Shown: positions 25,601 to 34,614, numbered from the stretch's first letter. The stretch is DNA of 47,755 nucleotides from Actinomycetes bacterium (GCA_021799875.1 JAJYZP010000008.1:1-47755), one strand, 5' to 3'. Notes: generated from the letters alone by a model not told the origin. Translations and numbers: made by a program.

Positions 25601-26377
25601 GAGTTCCTCGAAGTCGAGCTCAACCTCGGCCTTGCGCTCTTGTAACTGCTCGAGAAGACTATCAACTGGATCCGTGCCTGGATAACTCTCGATAGCCGAG
25701 TTCACCGCTGAGACAAGTTCACCCAAGGCAGACACCGTAGTCCTCACGATGTCAAGAGATCCACCGTGGTCGATACTGAGTAGATCTGCACGAATCCGAT
25801 CCCTATCGTTCTCAAGCGACGCAGCCATGTCGCGCCAGTGCTCAAGGCCTATGCCGAAGGTCATGAGTCGTTGCAACGGACGAGCGAGCGCCTTCTCACG
25901 TTCGAGAGCGGTCGTGAAGGCGAGCCAACCTTCGGCTTCGATCTCGGCCGTCTCAACGGAGTCTGCTAGTCGAAAAACCGGAGGAAGACCGCACTCGGAC
26001 GTGAACGATCGGAGAATCCGCTGTGCGAAGGCGTGGAGCGTACCGATCGGTGCGATGTCGAGGTCGATGAGCGCCTGTTCGAAGCGAGCCCGCTCCTCCT
26101 CTGTCGAAGATGATTTCTCGATCTCACGTTGAAGGACACGTCCCAAACGATCCCGTAGCTCAAGAGCCGCTCGCTCGGTAAAGGTGATCGCCGCCACACT
26201 ATCGAGCGTCACGGCAGAGCATCGGAGGAGTTCAATGATGCGTGCGACAAGGACTGTCGTCTTTCCGCTTCCCGCTCCTGCCTCGACAAAGTACGAGACT
26301 CCATGCTCAACGATGAGCTCACTCCGAGTTGAAGCATCGACCACCCCGTGCGAATCGGAGAGATCGTTATCGATCAT
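22628..26377 (-). CDS. addA: AddA-type ATP-dependent helicase-nuclease
   Basis: 1249 residues. Superfamily 1 helicase motifs in order: Walker A GAGSGKT (34-40), the SFDDLL segment, VDEFQDTD (motif II), GDPQQSIYRFR (III), TNFRS (IV), TIHAAKGLEFP (V) and LLYVAYTRAQDHL (VI). A C-terminal PD-(D/E)XK nuclease follows, with GVIDLL and EFK near residue 1160. With AddB it would unwind and resect double-strand breaks to load RecA. Its ATG overlaps the addB stop by 4 bases. The layout is AddAB (one motor, two nucleases) and differs from mycobacterial AdnAB, where both subunits carry motor sequences. Confidence 0.93.
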   Translation of the reverse strand: MIDNDLSDSHGVVDASTRSELIVEHGVSYFVEAGAGSGKTTVLVARIIELLRCSAVTLDSVAAITFTERAALELRDRLGRVLQREIEKSSSTEEERARFEQALIDLDIAPIGTLHAFAQRILRSFTSECGLPPVFRLADSVETAEIEAEGWLAFTTALEREKALARPLQRLMTFGIGLEHWRDMAASLENDRDRIRADLLSIDHGGSLDIVRTTVSALGELVSAVNSAIESYPGTDPVDSLLEQLQERKAEVELDFEELENGNEVDVVDYLASVLVRQTVFVAKNKGRKQNWGDLKPVVISAITEKWTNLKELARTVVALDLAALRDRMILLAMERRDERKRRGVVSFDDLLTIALELLRDPESGPRCREQLRERYPVIMVDEFQDTDPVQVELLWLITSEHSGSTRDSSESATVDQPSWFGLSPKPGSLFLVGDPQQSIYRFRHADLHLYSSVREILGSGLGRIKALTTNFRSTSSIVDFNNRCFAHLFERVASKWETLDPPRILTLHAFAELEPPGPAVSVIGPDVLTLEDLQTLKNRRGVVASEAGDELTTEHKVSASSLALYEAMVIADTIESAVLSDQPWYVRSGENEVRPARLGDVAILVQRHASALPLEEELIKRGVAVRSDRSSSVYELVEVQEVVMTLRALADPTDSLSIVSALRSSLFGCSDTDLLRYARAEGSWSVDEPARLPSEAPASVVEALRDLLLLRRATQKLPPSSVLSLVLEERRVLEVASSELRFRDVLIAFRYLVEEARVWFESTGGTFREYVDYLTRRIQGEVRTSEATLSDLDDDAVNIMTIHAAKGLEFPIVVVAGQSKNSRPQKPKYRHFVNGESLECRVGIYQSDGFDACNLREVAEGEAETARLLYVAYTRAQDHLVVSLVRDGEEPEPDQAEPKEARSLARLMAPSVRQAGGFRELRLQGAPTIHRTQNVGPVLQRMPSFVQWNANHARLVSLFDSQQRLSVSYLLEAGKRASSMSTTERSHTPLIATPFTQSDLWVGGDGRNILSSRTTWTSVEGQTVASEVRRDELGTLVHLLLGRLDFGQPLGALQRQARDLLEYGPFPMSTRELVAAIVEQVISSDLIPLVSGTRCLNEVPIFACLTSARESGGRAGPNEPKLPNEAAIPDLSSSVSNRGGSILEGVIDLLSIGERRVTIVEFKTRASTAPFDLDRMVDRRDLAREQCALYGWALKTGGGVAVDDAVVLYVSPVQSLLDRVDRFSERVAEINDRMEDGRYDPSHAASPR

Positions 26378-29300
26378 CGACCTACCTCACTCGTAGCTTC
26401 GTTAGGACCGCTCAAAGAGTCTGTCTCACTCGATCGAAAGACCAAAGCGATAGCATCGTTAAATCTAGGATCTGCAAGCTTGGCCTGCAGTGTCGACGCT
26501 TGCGGACCAAGCTGAAGCCCGTAGGGCTTACAGAAAACACAGCCCAAAGTGCCGTGAGGACGCCCCACGAAAAATCCATCGCGAATCAAAGAGAGGACTC
26601 GAGAGATCTCCACGATGCTCTGCTCCAAAACAGGCTGTGTCGCCGTAAAGCCTCTCGTGCTCTTTCGTCGATTACGACTGGCAAACCAATACTGGGCGAC
26701 AAGGTTGGGGGCTTCCTTCTCCGAAGGCTTAGGGGTATCAACAGAGGCTCTTACCTCAGATAGATCGTGTGATGCAACCGCTAGCACGTAGAGCGCAAGC
26801 TGGAAGCGACCTCCATCACCGGTCGGACTCCCATCGCTCACTTCGAGGTAGCGTCCATCGGAACCGGACTTGTAGTCAACAACGAGTTTTGGGACTCCCT
26901 GCGAGAGGCCGATGAGATCGACACGACCCCGCAGTGCCAATCGTTTGCCATCTTGGAGGTCGATAACCCATGGCGATCTATCCCCAAAACCCAGCTCAGA
27001 GAGGAGCTGATCGATCCGAAGCTCACCAACGGAAGTGCTGAGCAAGCGGAGGAGACGGCGAAGTTCACTACGAATTCGCAATGCTTCTGAAGGAGCAAGG
27101 AGGGCTAAGCCACCGAGATTCAATCGCCCTAGCTCGATCAAGTCATCTTCAAGACGAACGGTGGCCTGTTCTAAGAGGTTCTGCATCGACGTAGGGGCCA
27201 ATGTGCAAGGGTCCGACAAGTCGAGGGATGCAAGGACCCGCTCCATCTCACGATGGAGTAGCGTTCCGTGTCGGGCAGGGTCAAGCAGAAGATGGCCCTC
27301 TGGAGATCTGATGGGTTGAACCTTGAGGATATGTCTCAGGAAAAATCCAAAGGGACACGAAAACCACGACTCCAAGGTCGAGGCTGAGGTCGGCTGAAGT
27401 TCGGAGCCAAACTCCCCGACCAGTGCCGCATCGACCCATCCGTCGAAGACCGTGAGCAGGGGGGACCGACGCGATCGTTGCAGTTCGCGTCCTCGTTGAT
27501 ACACCTGATCATGCAAGAGCAGTCGATCTGACGCGAACGCACCATCACCCCTGATTGCAGCGGGATCATTCAAGAGTCGCCCGAGTCGGAGCTCAGCAAG
27601 ACTTGACGGAAAGGTACTTGCGCGCAGTGAGAAGTATGCCGACGGAAGAGTAACCGACTCAAGAACCCCTCCCCCGCCATGCACTACTGCCGCAAGTCGC
27701 TTGAGGTAACGGGATGGAACCAAGGGCGAACTGGAGCGGAGTGACCCTCGTGACCAAAGTAGCCTCCACGATTGCGCCAAGCTCGTCACCGCAAGGAGAT
27801 CCGCCCAACCTCGCTCGATGCTCATCTGTATGCGATGCCGTTCTATCTCTCGATAGACCTCCTCCTTGGGTGTGTAGAGAGCCTCCTCGTCGCCGGAGGG
27901 CTCCGGAGCGGACAGCTGACTACGTTGGTCTTCATCACGTGCACCAAAATCCACTCCACTCCGTGGGGAGTGCGGAGTCTGCGGGAGTAATCCTTCATTC
28001 ATGCCCAGCACGGCTACGAAGTCGAAATCAAGGTATCGGGCCTGCGTCAAAGTACCGACGAAGACACCGGTCCCAAATCGGCCGAGTGAGCGAGGAGTGA
28101 GTCGTGTCGCAATCACGAAGACCTCTCGAAGTTCAGCAAGCGTGAGGACACCGCAGTGATCAACAGCGAAAACGACCTCTTCCAGCCAGCGCCACATCTC
28201 GCCATCGAGCTGCCGGACATCTTCTCCGTGCTCCGACACTCTCCAAAGGTCCTCATCGTTATGAGCTTGCGGATCTCTTTGAGGTTGGCAGAGGGTCTCA
28301 ATCAGCCACCCACACCAGCTCGTGAGAGCCTCAGGAGTCGTGATTTCCAGAGCGACACGTTGTGCCTCAGCTAATACTTCAAGTAAAGCTAAGAAACCGT
28401 CCACGCTCTCCGCTACCGACTGACTCGTTGCGAACGAGACTTCGGGAAGATGGTCACGCAAGACGGAACGCTGCACGTCAAAGGAGAGGGAAAGGTAGTG
28501 CATGGCAGCGCGGGTCAGGCCATCCAGAGTTCCCTGCGAACCGAGGATCCTGGTCACAAGCTCACAATGCTGAGCCCGAAGCGGACGCTGCGCTACGTGC
28601 GGTCGGAATCGCTCAACCCAAGCCACAAGCGCTCGGCGAGGCATCTCCGTAGTGAAGAGCGTCAGCAAAGCGCTCAGCATAAGGCCAGCACGTTCTCCAA
28701 AACTTATAGAGTCGAATCGATCGGCATCAACAGCCAAGGCGTCACCGTTAAAGCGATACTGCGCCCGAAGTAACTGTTCGTGCACGATCCGCTGATAAGG
28801 ATCGCTGCGACCGTAGAGAATTGCAGCAGAAAATCCTAAGTCCTGGCCTCTTTCACCTTGCAGAGAACGTTCCGCTGCGAGACTGAGCTCTCGCAAGGCG
28901 GTTCTCACTTCTTCGTCAGGATCACTCACCGACATGACAAGCCCAGGGGACTGCGGCACGAGGAGTGAGGGTGCAGACTCACAGTCTGGAACGCTCGTTT
29001 CACTGTTCATACCATTCACTCCAAGAGCGTTCAACCAATCCTGCATCGCGGTGTCATGGAGAACCTCGCCTGTCAGTGGCGCAATGACCGCAAGGTTTCG
29101 ACCCTGAGCAAGTGAGCGATAGAGCTCGACGAGTGCAAAGTTCGGAAGCTGCGGAAGGTAGAGAATGACTTGTCCAAGGTCGGAGAGCCGGTCATCTCGG
29201 GCGTCGACCGTCTCTGCTGCAGCAGCCAAGAGATCCGTCTCATCCCAGATCGATCGCTCCATGAGATCTCTCTCAACTTCGTCGCAACGAGAGGTCACGT

Positions 29301-29772
29301 CCAAGCTTCCTGCGTACACTCGCTGAATTAAACGAGCCTTGCTCGGCAACTCCCTCCACTGGTGGTACGCACGTTCGAGTATTGGAAATGCGACCGAGTC
29401 GAGAAGCTCGATGAACGAGGCGTCGTTGCAACGCTTGCCTTGCTTCAAGCACGCGACAAAGAGCTTCGCCGAGCTCAGGCGGCGGTACGGATCAAAAGAG
29501 CGCTCCGATGAGGCAAGTATCGTGCGCGCGAGACCCACCGGAGTTTCAAAGTTCAAATTGACACAAAGCCCGCTGCGATGCAGTTGTCCTCGAGAAGACC
29601 GTTGGGCGACGAGTCGAGCAAGTCCACGACGAGCGCTCTCCGCGAGCCGAAGAGAGGGGACCAGAATCGTACAACGCTGAAATGGATCTGCTGATTTGGC
29701 ACCATCCACGAGCTCCGCAAGCTTGTGCACCATCGCTGAAGATGGCGTAACATACGAAACCGAGACTCCCAC
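26374..29772 (-). CDS. addB: AddB-like nuclease subunit
   Basis: 1132 residues. No Walker A is present near the N-terminus (VSYVTPSSAMVHKLAELVDG), consistent with an AddB-type inactivated helicase. The C-terminal nuclease shows RGRVDLIGL and DYKSGS (Asp and Lys at about 966-968). Three of the four Cys that hold the AddB iron-sulfur cluster are seen: C806 (WFSCPFGFFL) and C1078/C1081 (GCVFC). The expected fourth, about six residues later, is not Cys. Starts at GTG with TAGCAT 6 nt upstream, so it may be leaderless. Upstream gene of the addB-addA operon. Confidence 0.9.
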   Translation of the reverse strand: MGVSVSYVTPSSAMVHKLAELVDGAKSADPFQRCTILVPSLRLAESARRGLARLVAQRSSRGQLHRSGLCVNLNFETPVGLARTILASSERSFDPYRRLSSAKLFVACLKQGKRCNDASFIELLDSVAFPILERAYHQWRELPSKARLIQRVYAGSLDVTSRCDEVERDLMERSIWDETDLLAAAAETVDARDDRLSDLGQVILYLPQLPNFALVELYRSLAQGRNLAVIAPLTGEVLHDTAMQDWLNALGVNGMNSETSVPDCESAPSLLVPQSPGLVMSVSDPDEEVRTALRELSLAAERSLQGERGQDLGFSAAILYGRSDPYQRIVHEQLLRAQYRFNGDALAVDADRFDSISFGERAGLMLSALLTLFTTEMPRRALVAWVERFRPHVAQRPLRAQHCELVTRILGSQGTLDGLTRAAMHYLSLSFDVQRSVLRDHLPEVSFATSQSVAESVDGFLALLEVLAEAQRVALEITTPEALTSWCGWLIETLCQPQRDPQAHNDEDLWRVSEHGEDVRQLDGEMWRWLEEVVFAVDHCGVLTLAELREVFVIATRLTPRSLGRFGTGVFVGTLTQARYLDFDFVAVLGMNEGLLPQTPHSPRSGVDFGARDEDQRSQLSAPEPSGDEEALYTPKEEVYREIERHRIQMSIERGWADLLAVTSLAQSWRLLWSRGSLRSSSPLVPSRYLKRLAAVVHGGGGVLESVTLPSAYFSLRASTFPSSLAELRLGRLLNDPAAIRGDGAFASDRLLLHDQVYQRGRELQRSRRSPLLTVFDGWVDAALVGEFGSELQPTSASTLESWFSCPFGFFLRHILKVQPIRSPEGHLLLDPARHGTLLHREMERVLASLDLSDPCTLAPTSMQNLLEQATVRLEDDLIELGRLNLGGLALLAPSEALRIRSELRRLLRLLSTSVGELRIDQLLSELGFGDRSPWVIDLQDGKRLALRGRVDLIGLSQGVPKLVVDYKSGSDGRYLEVSDGSPTGDGGRFQLALYVLAVASHDLSEVRASVDTPKPSEKEAPNLVAQYWFASRNRRKSTRGFTATQPVLEQSIVEISRVLSLIRDGFFVGRPHGTLGCVFCKPYGLQLGPQASTLQAKLADPRFNDAIALVFRSSETDSLSGPNEATSEVGR

Positions 29773-30428
29773 GCTCTCATGCTAGGACCAAACGATTCAG
29801 GACAGCCACACCGCAACCCCCTCTCAAGATCCCTATCGAAAGCAACCATGGTGTCACCTCCAAGAGCTCGGTCACGCTCGCCTTAGTTCCTGAGCACCAC
29901 CCAGCGAAGCAAGGACCGATCAGTTCTCACCACCAGCATCCGAGGCGCCACGTAGCCTCGGACGGACGACCTCTACCGCAAGTGATCGAGACATACAACC
30001 GCTTGGCTACACAGGCTCCACCTCCCCTCAGCGAGCTGGCATTCGAGAGGCCACAACCACCAAGGAAAGACCTCGAGTACCACGTGCAGGGACGATAACG
30101 TCGCTTCGCTACCGCTTCTCAGAGACCGCTACCCACATTGCAGTACCAGGCTGAGGCAGTGCAGTATGGTCTGCAGTATCGAGGAAGCTTCCACAACGAA
30201 GCGATTCGCACGGACTCTCTACTCTTGCCTGACCACATCGCTAGCCAGATTCGATTGGAGTTGCGTCTCAAGATCGCTCGCTGCCACAGCGCACCGAAGA
30301 ACGCTGCGGACAATCATCGGTGTACGACGGGACGCGACATCCAACGCTCCCACCTGAAAGTACCATGGCCAGATTCCCATAGCAACAGATCGTGAACTAG
30401 GCTGCTCTACGAGGCAAAGGAGTCAACG
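29773..30428. other. Divergent intergenic region addB to bcp
   Basis: 656 bases with no credible gene on either strand. The 7-mer TGCAGTA occurs three times within 40 bp (30139, 30160, 30172). I see no other structure. The bcp ribosome site AAAGGAG lies at the right end. Confidence 0.5.
29779..29784 (-). promoter_or_regulatory. Putative -10 element, leaderless addBA promoter
   Basis: TAGCAT on the minus strand is followed by exactly 6 nt and the addB GTG. No Shine-Dalgarno sequence is present. Confidence 0.4.
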
Positions 30429-30896
30429 ATGGAAGTTGGAGATCGAATCGACCACTTTGAGCTCCGTGACTCTAACGGCGAGCTCAAATCTTCCCGAGAG
30501 TTCTTGCAATCTGGCCCGATCGTCATCTTCTTCTATCCCGCTGCAATGACCAAGGGGTGCACCGCTGAGAGCTGTTACTTTCGAGATCTCAAATCAGAGT
30601 TCGAGGCTGTCGGCGCTCAGCGCATTGGAATCTCCATGGACCCAGTAGAGAAGCAGGCCCTCTTCGTATCCACCTATGACCTCGACTACCCAATCCTGTC
30701 CGACCCAGAGGGGGCTATCGCTAAGCACTTTGGCGTGAAGCGATCCCTCGATCTTCTCAAAGTGAAACGAACGACCTTTGTGGTAGACATCGATCGTACG
30801 GTGCTCGCAAAGATTCATTCGGAGACAAACATGCGTACGCATGCCGAGCAAGCGCTTGCCGTACTCCAGGGACGAAAATCCAAGCCTTCTACGTAA
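30429..30896 (+). CDS. bcp: Peroxiredoxin, Bcp/PrxQ type
   Basis: 155 residues. The active site PAAMTKGCTAESC has peroxidatic Cys44 and a resolving Cys49 five residues on, the classical atypical 2-Cys Bcp arrangement. It reduces H2O2 and alkyl hydroperoxides with thioredoxin. DPEGAIAKHFGVK and TTFVVDIDRTV are family segments. ATG with AAAGGAG at good spacing. Monocistronic: a long gap precedes it and 163 bp separate it from the S9 peptidase gene. Confidence 0.95.
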   Translation: MEVGDRIDHFELRDSNGELKSSREFLQSGPIVIFFYPAAMTKGCTAESCYFRDLKSEFEAVGAQRIGISMDPVEKQALFVSTYDLDYPILSDPEGAIAKHFGVKRSLDLLKVKRTTFVVDIDRTVLAKIHSETNMRTHAEQALAVLQGRKSKPST

Positions 30897-30996
30897 CCGC
30901 TCGTACTATGCGAAACCTTTGATACCCTCGGCGAGCTCGCGAGATTCTGATCGATGGAGTTCGCATCGTGGCCATTTCCAGTCGGTAGCATAACGA

Positions 30997-31043
30997 TTCG
31001 GCAAGGTCCTTAGCGGGCAAGGTTCTTACCGGGCAAAGACCCA
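30997..31043 (+). repeat. Three 16-bp imperfect direct repeats upstream of the S9 peptidase
   Basis: Units start at 30997, 31013 and 31029 with an exact 16-bp period. The shared core is CGGCAAGGTCCTTA, GGGCAAGGTTCTTA, then GGGCAAAGACCCA. The last unit ends 4 bp before the putative -10 element, so they occupy the place of an operator. Confidence 0.5.
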
Positions 31044-31047
31044 CTAT

Positions 31048-31053
31048 TAGATT
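31048..31053 (+). promoter_or_regulatory. Putative -10 element, leaderless S9 peptidase promoter
   Basis: TAGATT is followed by exactly 6 nt (AACTCT) and the ATG. There is no Shine-Dalgarno sequence. The three 16-bp repeats lie immediately upstream, overlapping the -35 position. Confidence 0.4.
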
Positions 31054-31059
31054 AACTCT

Positions 31060-33270
31060 ATGAACGAGTCCACTCTTGCAGACGGTCGCTTAACACTTGG
31101 ACATCTCAGTCGTCGTCCCTTACCCGGATTGAATCTCCCCTCTGATTTTGCCTTTTCCTATAACGGCGAGTATCTCTACTACCTAGAACCGAATGAGCAG
31201 GGAAAAAAGAGCCTGGTATGTCTTGATTGCCAATCTCTCGCTTCCTCGACACTCGTTGCACCGTCTCCAGATACTCAGATCACCAGGGACGAAGAATTAC
31301 GACGTGAGCGACTTCGCTTAACCTCCGAAGGCGTCGGCAGCTTTCAGCTCCTTACATCGGCCTCTCGCGACCTACTCCTGGTCAACAGCGGCGGTCGCTA
31401 TCGGCTCATCGACCCCGACCGACCAGACGTTCCAGAACACGAGTTTGCAACCAGCGTGAAGGCCTTCGCCGCCTCCAAAGATGCGACCGTTCTCGCAACA
31501 TCTACCGGCGACTCGATCCAGGTACTTGATCTCTCGAACGGTACCGAGGTCGTATTTCAGTCAGCCTCATGGAAGGACCGCGGTCCAGCATTTTCCGTCG
31601 GCGTTGCAGAGTATGTAGCCCAAGAAGAGCTCAGCCGCCTCGAAGGGATCTGGTTGACCTACTCGGGAAGATCGGTTCTCGTAGCCGAAGTCGACGAGGA
31701 AGTAGTACCGGTTACTACCCTTGCTCGTATCGGCCAAGCTCGGCCTGATCTCGAAGACTATCGATATCCATACGCTGGCGGCACCAACGCAAAGGTTGGA
31801 CTTTCGCTCATCTCCATCGCCTCCGGAGAGATCGTTCACCTCGCCACCGTTCTTGACGACGCTAACGGAGGACATGACGAGGAGCAGTATCTCGTTTCTG
31901 TCGTAGCAACCAACGACGATAACTTCGTATTCGCCACACTCAATCGGTCACAAAAGTGCCTGAGCTGGTGGAGGGTTGACACTACGACTGCGAGCGTGAC
32001 GTTGCTTAGTAGCGAAGAAGGAGAGCCTTGGGTCAACGTTCCCCCGCAGACCATCGCCATCTCTTCGGGCGAGCTACTCACTGTCAGCGAGCGCCTCGAT
32101 GTAGCTCAAATCTTCAAGCTCGGCATCGACGGAACGGAAGAGCAGATAACGTTCGACGATGGACCCGTGATGAAGATCATCCACCACGACCAAGAACAGG
32201 GAGTGATCTACTACCTCTGCGCCTCCAATCTCGCCCGAGATCGAATCGTCCGATCTCTCGATCTTGAGAGCCGTACAAGCCTAGATGTCGTCGCCTCAGA
32301 TGGTTGGAACGACGCCATTATCGCCCCAGGCGGCCCGTATATGGTCTTCACACACAGCTCACTCGACCAGTCCCCGAGTGTGAGCCTTCGTCGACGCTCA
32401 GGTGAGCTCATCAAAGAGCTCGGTACGCCCGTGCTCTCCCCAAGGGAGCTTGGACTTCAGCCGCCACGTCTGACGACAGTGATGAGCGAGGACGGCAGCG
32501 AGCTCACTATGGCGGTCTATTTCCCACCCGATCGAGCTGCTCTGGCAACGGATCCAAACGACCCTGGGAAGAACAAGAGACCGATCATCGTCTCCGTCTA
32601 CGGCGGACCTCACGCTCAGATGGTAACCAATTCCTGGGATATGACCGTTGACCTCCAAGCACAGCTCCTCGCTCAGTGCGGTGCCATCGTCATGAAGCTC
32701 GATAATCGCGGTAGCTACGCTCGAGGTCGGAGCTTTGAGGCAACGATCCATCGGAGCTTCGGGACTATCGAACTCGACGATCAGCGCAAGGGCGTTGAAC
32801 TCGTTGCTAAAGACTTTGGTGGAGACCTCTCACGCGTCGGTATCTACGGCTGGAGCTACGGTGGATTCATGACGCTAACCGCCATGGCGAAGGCTCCAGA
32901 CCTCTTTCGAGCAGGAGTTGCCGGCGCCCCAGTCGTCGACTTTCGATACTACGACACTGCGTACACCGAGCGTTATCTCGGCCGGCCCGAAGTTGATCCT
33001 CGACCTTACGACCAGGCGAATATCCTACAGTACCTCCCCACTCTCACGGGAGACCTGTTGGTGATACACGGTCTCATCGACGAGAACGTACATTTCCACA
33101 ATACTGCTCATCTCGTAGAAGAGCTCATCAATCTCAGACGCACGCCCGAACTCGTTCTACTCCCAAACTCACGACATGCCCCACGAGGTGAGCCATACCT
33201 TGCTCTCATAGCACATCGGAGAACGATGCACTTTGTACGGGCATTCTCGCTCACTGAACCACCGCTGTAA
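31060..33270 (+). CDS. S9 family peptidase, dipeptidyl-peptidase-IV-like
   Basis: 736 residues: an N-terminal beta-propeller (about 20-470) and a C-terminal alpha/beta hydrolase (about 480-730). The catalytic triad is Ser599 (GWSYGG), Asp674 (HGLIDENVHF) and His706 (NSRHAPRG). In the propeller, VAQEEL holds a Glu-Glu pair (189-190) like the one that binds the free amino terminus of substrates in DPP-IV, so release of N-terminal dipeptides is likely. No signal peptide or membrane anchor is seen, so it is probably cytoplasmic. A strong hairpin follows 160 bp after the stop. Confidence 0.9.
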   Translation: MNESTLADGRLTLGHLSRRPLPGLNLPSDFAFSYNGEYLYYLEPNEQGKKSLVCLDCQSLASSTLVAPSPDTQITRDEELRRERLRLTSEGVGSFQLLTSASRDLLLVNSGGRYRLIDPDRPDVPEHEFATSVKAFAASKDATVLATSTGDSIQVLDLSNGTEVVFQSASWKDRGPAFSVGVAEYVAQEELSRLEGIWLTYSGRSVLVAEVDEEVVPVTTLARIGQARPDLEDYRYPYAGGTNAKVGLSLISIASGEIVHLATVLDDANGGHDEEQYLVSVVATNDDNFVFATLNRSQKCLSWWRVDTTTASVTLLSSEEGEPWVNVPPQTIAISSGELLTVSERLDVAQIFKLGIDGTEEQITFDDGPVMKIIHHDQEQGVIYYLCASNLARDRIVRSLDLESRTSLDVVASDGWNDAIIAPGGPYMVFTHSSLDQSPSVSLRRRSGELIKELGTPVLSPRELGLQPPRLTTVMSEDGSELTMAVYFPPDRAALATDPNDPGKNKRPIIVSVYGGPHAQMVTNSWDMTVDLQAQLLAQCGAIVMKLDNRGSYARGRSFEATIHRSFGTIELDDQRKGVELVAKDFGGDLSRVGIYGWSYGGFMTLTAMAKAPDLFRAGVAGAPVVDFRYYDTAYTERYLGRPEVDPRPYDQANILQYLPTLTGDLLVIHGLIDENVHFHNTAHLVEELINLRRTPELVLLPNSRHAPRGEPYLALIAHRRTMHFVRAFSLTEPPL

Positions 33271-33945
33271 TTGCCGGATTGGCTACAGACCTACGCGTCT
33301 ACAGACCACTGCAGCGTATCAGGCCCTCCACTACGCGCTGCGCAACGTGATTCGGCATGACACCGTGGCAGCAGTTCGTAACAGCCTTCACAACCTTCAG
33401 CGCCTGAGAGCTTCGGTGACGCGAAGCTCGATTGTAGACCCGACGAGCGTCGGGTCTACAACTCGTTCTACCCGTAGACCGGCTTACCCTCGCTGAGCAG
33501 GACTCTTGGATTTCCTTGAGTCCCGTTCTGCTTCTGAGACTGAGCGACTGCAGTCCCTACACTCTTTGTACCTTGAGATGACCCGTTCAGGAGCTCTCCC
33601 ACGACCTTAGAGTTCAGATGCTCAACCGACGTGAGCATAGAGATTGCAATCGATGATCCAGCTGGAATCGTTGCCGACACTCCGCCTCGCTTTCTTGATC
33701 GCTAGCATTTCCGTCTTGCGACGACTCCCCACGGTGGTATCGACAGAAGTGCCATACAACTTGAACCAGACTGCATATCAAGAGCGTTCGGCTGGTATTT
33801 GGAGAGATCCAAAGATCCAAGTCCTTGATACGAAATCGATAGAGGCTCTTCAGAGAGATTCGATCGGACCCGAATCAAGTCGACCGCCTAGAGCTATCGC
33901 CCGCACTGCCGCTGCGTCTCGTAGCGGAATCTGCGATGATAGGAG
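33271..33945. other. Convergent intergenic region S9 peptidase to msrA
   Basis: 675 bases. It holds the 14-bp hairpin at 33432-33461 and a downstream competing arm at 33474-33480. On the minus strand a 70-codon frame (33468-33680, MSATIPAGSSIAISM...) is in a different frame from an apparently coding-like stretch just upstream of it (FKLYGTSVDTTVGSRRKTEM), and a TAG lies between. This could be a decayed gene, but I cannot identify it. Confidence 0.45.
33432..33461. terminator. Strong 14-bp perfect hairpin
   Basis: TTGTAGACCCGACG, a 2-nt loop AG, then its exact complement. This is the longest perfect stem I noticed in the window. It lies between convergent genes and has no T-tract, so it could terminate transcription on either strand or protect the S9 mRNA end. 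GTAGACC at 33474-33480 can alternatively pair with the right arm. Confidence 0.6.
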
Positions 33946-34614
33946 CTAGTTCGACGACGTCGGAACTGAGAGCCCTACCGGACAGCTCACACCCGTACCA
34001 CCGATGCCGCAGTATCCGTTGGGGTTTGCTCGGAGATACTGCTGGTGATAGTCCTCCGCGTAGTAGAACTCCCGAGCTCGTGCAATCTCTGTGGTAATCG
34101 ATCCAAAGCCATTTGCCTTCAACTCCAGCGCATAGCGATTCGCTATCGACGTAGCGGTCAGCACATCTTGGTCGCTCGTCAAGTAGAGCGCACTTCGGTA
34201 TTGCGTACCGATATCGTTTCCCTGTCGCATCGCCTGGGTCGGATCGTGTTCTTCGAAGAAACGGCGAACAAGAACCTCAAGACTTACCTTCGTCGGATCG
34301 AAGACGACGCGAACGACCTCAGCGTGACCAGTACGACCGGTACAGACCTCTTCATAGGTAGGGTTTGGGGTCCAGCCGCCCATGTAACCTACCGCTGTGG
34401 TGATGACCCCTTCCTGCTCCCACATCGCTCGCTCCGCTCCCCAAAAACAACCCATGCCGACGTAGAGCTCGGCCCAGGGGTCCGGGAAGGGGGGCTCCAG
34501 TGGCGTACCCAGCACTAAGTGGGTACTCGGTACCGTCATCTTGTCTGCCCGCCCTGGAAGGGCTTGATCTGGGGTAACCATCTCTGTGGAACGTCCTCGT
34601 AGGGAACCAAACAT
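33946..34614 (-). CDS. msrA: Peptide-methionine (S)-S-oxide reductase
   Basis: 222 residues, the long form with an N-terminal extension as in E. coli. Catalytic Cys56 lies in YVGMGCFWGAE; the recycling Cys residues are in NGYCGIGGTGVSC near the end. GYMGG, TGHAEVVRVVFDP, QGNDIGTQYRSALY and FYYAEDYHQQYL are all family segments. Repairs oxidised methionine using thioredoxin. AAGGAG lies 10 nt upstream of the ATG. Together with two peroxiredoxins it adds to the oxidant-defence theme. Confidence 0.96.
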   Translation of the reverse strand: MFGSLRGRSTEMVTPDQALPGRADKMTVPSTHLVLGTPLEPPFPDPWAELYVGMGCFWGAERAMWEQEGVITTAVGYMGGWTPNPTYEEVCTGRTGHAEVVRVVFDPTKVSLEVLVRRFFEEHDPTQAMRQGNDIGTQYRSALYLTSDQDVLTATSIANRYALELKANGFGSITTEIARAREFYYAEDYHQQYLRANPNGYCGIGGTGVSCPVGLSVPTSSN

